NCBI GenBank assembly: GCA_023386115.1
Contig: JAEWKL010000543.1
Location: 1-5,815, forward strand
Length of the DNA: 5,815 bases
Origin: Pseudomonadota bacterium
Lineage (GTDB): Bacteria; Pseudomonadota; Alphaproteobacteria; Rhizobiales; Beijerinckiaceae
Direction of reading: 5' to 3'
Shown: piece after piece, positions 4,877-5,815 of the stretch
How the letters are laid out: each line of letters starts with the position of its first letter
Numbering within the stretch: position 1 is the first letter of the stretch
Translations under genes and position numbers: made by a program
The notes under the pieces: model-generated
The model's input: the letters and a program-made list of their open reading frames with translations, nothing else
What the model was told of the DNA's origin: nothing
Databases searched by the model: none

Positions 4877-5815
4877 ATGCAGATCGATCTTCCCACCCTC
4901 TACTATCTTGTCATCGGGACGCTACTCGTCGCCGTCGCGATGACCATGTGGGAACGTCAGGCCCATCCGCGGCGGGCGCGCGAGCTCGACCTCTGGGCGG
5001 GCGCGTACCTCGTCTTCGCGGCGGGCTGCCTGGTTGCGATGAACCGCTGGAGCTTCCCCGGCACGTTCGGCTGGGGCCTGACCAATCTCCTGATGGTGCT
5101 GGGCTACCTCATGATCCTGCACGGCACGGCCAGGCTCGACGGTCCGGCCGGCCTGCGCATCCCGGCCGCTTTGCTCGCGGGCCTGGCGCTGCTCTGGATC
5201 GTCGCGGGAGGGCGTTTCACCGGGGCGCTCTGGAACTACGTCGCCTCGTTGCCGATCGCGCTCACCTGCGGGCTCACCGCCTGGACGCTGATGCGGAGCC
5301 GGACCGCCCGGGGCCTGCGCTCGCGCCCGCTCGTCGTCGCGGTGGCGGCCGGGCACGGCCTGTTCAACCTGGGCCGGGCGGTCCTGACGCCGGTCCTCGT
5401 CTCGCGCTACGGCGCCGACCTGCTGCCGGTCTTCGGCAAGATGACGATGTACGAGGGCGTGCTCTACTCCGTCGCCATGCCGATGGGGCTGATCGCGCTG
5501 GTGCGCGAGGAGGCGCAGGCGCGAGCCGTCGCGGCGGCCCGCACCGACTACCTGACCGGTCTCCAGAACCGCCACGGCTTCTTCGAGGACGGCGCGCGAC
5601 TCCTCGCCGAGCGTCCTGCGGCGCTCCTCGCCTTCGACCTCGACCACTTCAAGGCGATCAACGACCGCCACGGCCACGCCGCCGGCGACGCGGTCCTGCG
5701 TCTCTTCGCCGACACGGCGCGCCGCGCGGCCGGTCCGGACGCGCTCGTCGCGCGGCTCGGCGGCGAGGAATTCGCCGCCCTGCTGCCGGGTCTCGGCCTC
5801 GCCGCGGCGCGGCAG
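4877..5815 (+). CDS. Membrane-bound diguanylate cyclase (GGDEF domain), 3' end outside the window
   Basis: Predicted to join two GTP into cyclic di-GMP at the inner membrane. The visible 313 residues begin with about seven hydrophobic helices (roughly 7-25, 38-56, 66-85, 95-111, 119-139, 151-175, 193-209) in an N-terminal part I cannot assign to a named sensor family. A short linker leads into the GGDEF domain: DYLTGLQNR at 224-232, the metal- and substrate-binding FDLDHFKAINDRHGHAAGD at 253-271 (Asp254, Asn262, Asp271), and the active site GGEEF at 295-299. These residues are intact, so it should be catalytic. The usual RxxD inhibitory site before GGEEF is absent; that position reads GPDA (286-289). 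The ATG at 4877 has only a weak AGG ribosome binding site 11 bases upstream, and no in-frame alternative start was found nearby. It is divergent from gap. The window ends inside the GGDEF domain, so any EAL or other C-terminal domain is unseen. Confidence 0.9.
   Translation, partial: MQIDLPTLYYLVIGTLLVAVAMTMWERQAHPRRARELDLWAGAYLVFAAGCLVAMNRWSFPGTFGWGLTNLLMVLGYLMILHGTARLDGPAGLRIPAALLAGLALLWIVAGGRFTGALWNYVASLPIALTCGLTAWTLMRSRTARGLRSRPLVVAVAAGHGLFNLGRAVLTPVLVSRYGADLLPVFGKMTMYEGVLYSVAMPMGLIALVREEAQARAVAAARTDYLTGLQNRHGFFEDGARLLAERPAALLAFDLDHFKAINDRHGHAAGDAVLRLFADTARRAAGPDALVARLGGEEFAALLPGLGLAAARQ

Noticed and set aside
4922..5677. Minus-strand open frame of 251 codons opposite the diguanylate cyclase
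   Set aside because: The plus strand carries membrane helices and all GGDEF motifs. The antisense product is a charged Arg/Glu/Gln/Ala-rich sequence without structure.
1..5815. Mobile element, CRISPR array, tRNA/rRNA or defence system
   Set aside because: I found no transposase or integrase frame, no regularly spaced repeats with spacers, no cloverleaf or rRNA signature, and no defence-type protein. The window is core metabolism plus one signalling gene.

Overview
The window is very GC-rich (about 70% by eye), with strong G/C preference at third codon positions. The protein sequences, the class II Calvin-type aldolase and the gap / small membrane protein / pgk / fba order suggest an alphaproteobacterium of the order Hyphomicrobiales, most likely Methylobacterium or a relative. 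That placement is inference from sequence style and gene order, not from a search.

Layout: most of the window (about 1-4336) is read on the minus strand and forms a central carbon cluster. In transcription order it holds gap (glyceraldehyde-3-phosphate dehydrogenase, 4336-3329), an unrecognised proline-rich, coiled-coil, tail-anchored membrane protein (3225-2659), pgk (phosphoglycerate kinase, 2605-1403), fba (class II fructose-bisphosphate aldolase, 1315-230) and the first 19 codons of a gene leaving the left edge (58-1), probably a thiamine phosphate synthase. The three enzymes catalyse connected steps between fructose-1,6-bisphosphate and 3-phosphoglycerate (triose-phosphate isomerase lies between aldolase and GAPDH). 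They can serve glycolysis, gluconeogenesis or a Calvin-type cycle. The gaps between the genes are short (roughly 50-170 bp) and hold strong hairpins, and one holds a perfect TATAAT. The cluster may therefore be transcribed as one operon with internal processing or attenuation points and at least one internal promoter.

The region 4337-4876 (540 bp) has no convincing gene. It separates gap from a divergent plus-strand gene. It holds two perfect TTGACA hexamers facing gap, a hairpin followed by TTTT on the minus strand, other hairpins, a 12-bp direct repeat, and a dyad around a TATAGAT sequence just upstream of the divergent gene.

From 4877 to the right edge is the 5' part of a membrane diguanylate cyclase: about seven transmembrane helices followed by a GGDEF domain with an intact GGEEF active site and no recognisable RxxD inhibitory site. 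It is cut off by the window end.

The content is mostly housekeeping metabolism. I found no mobile element, CRISPR array, tRNA, rRNA or defence system. The points most worth a second look are the tail-anchored protein inside the glycolytic cluster, the terminator-like structure and other elements upstream of gap, and the promoter/hairpin arrangement between pgk and fba.
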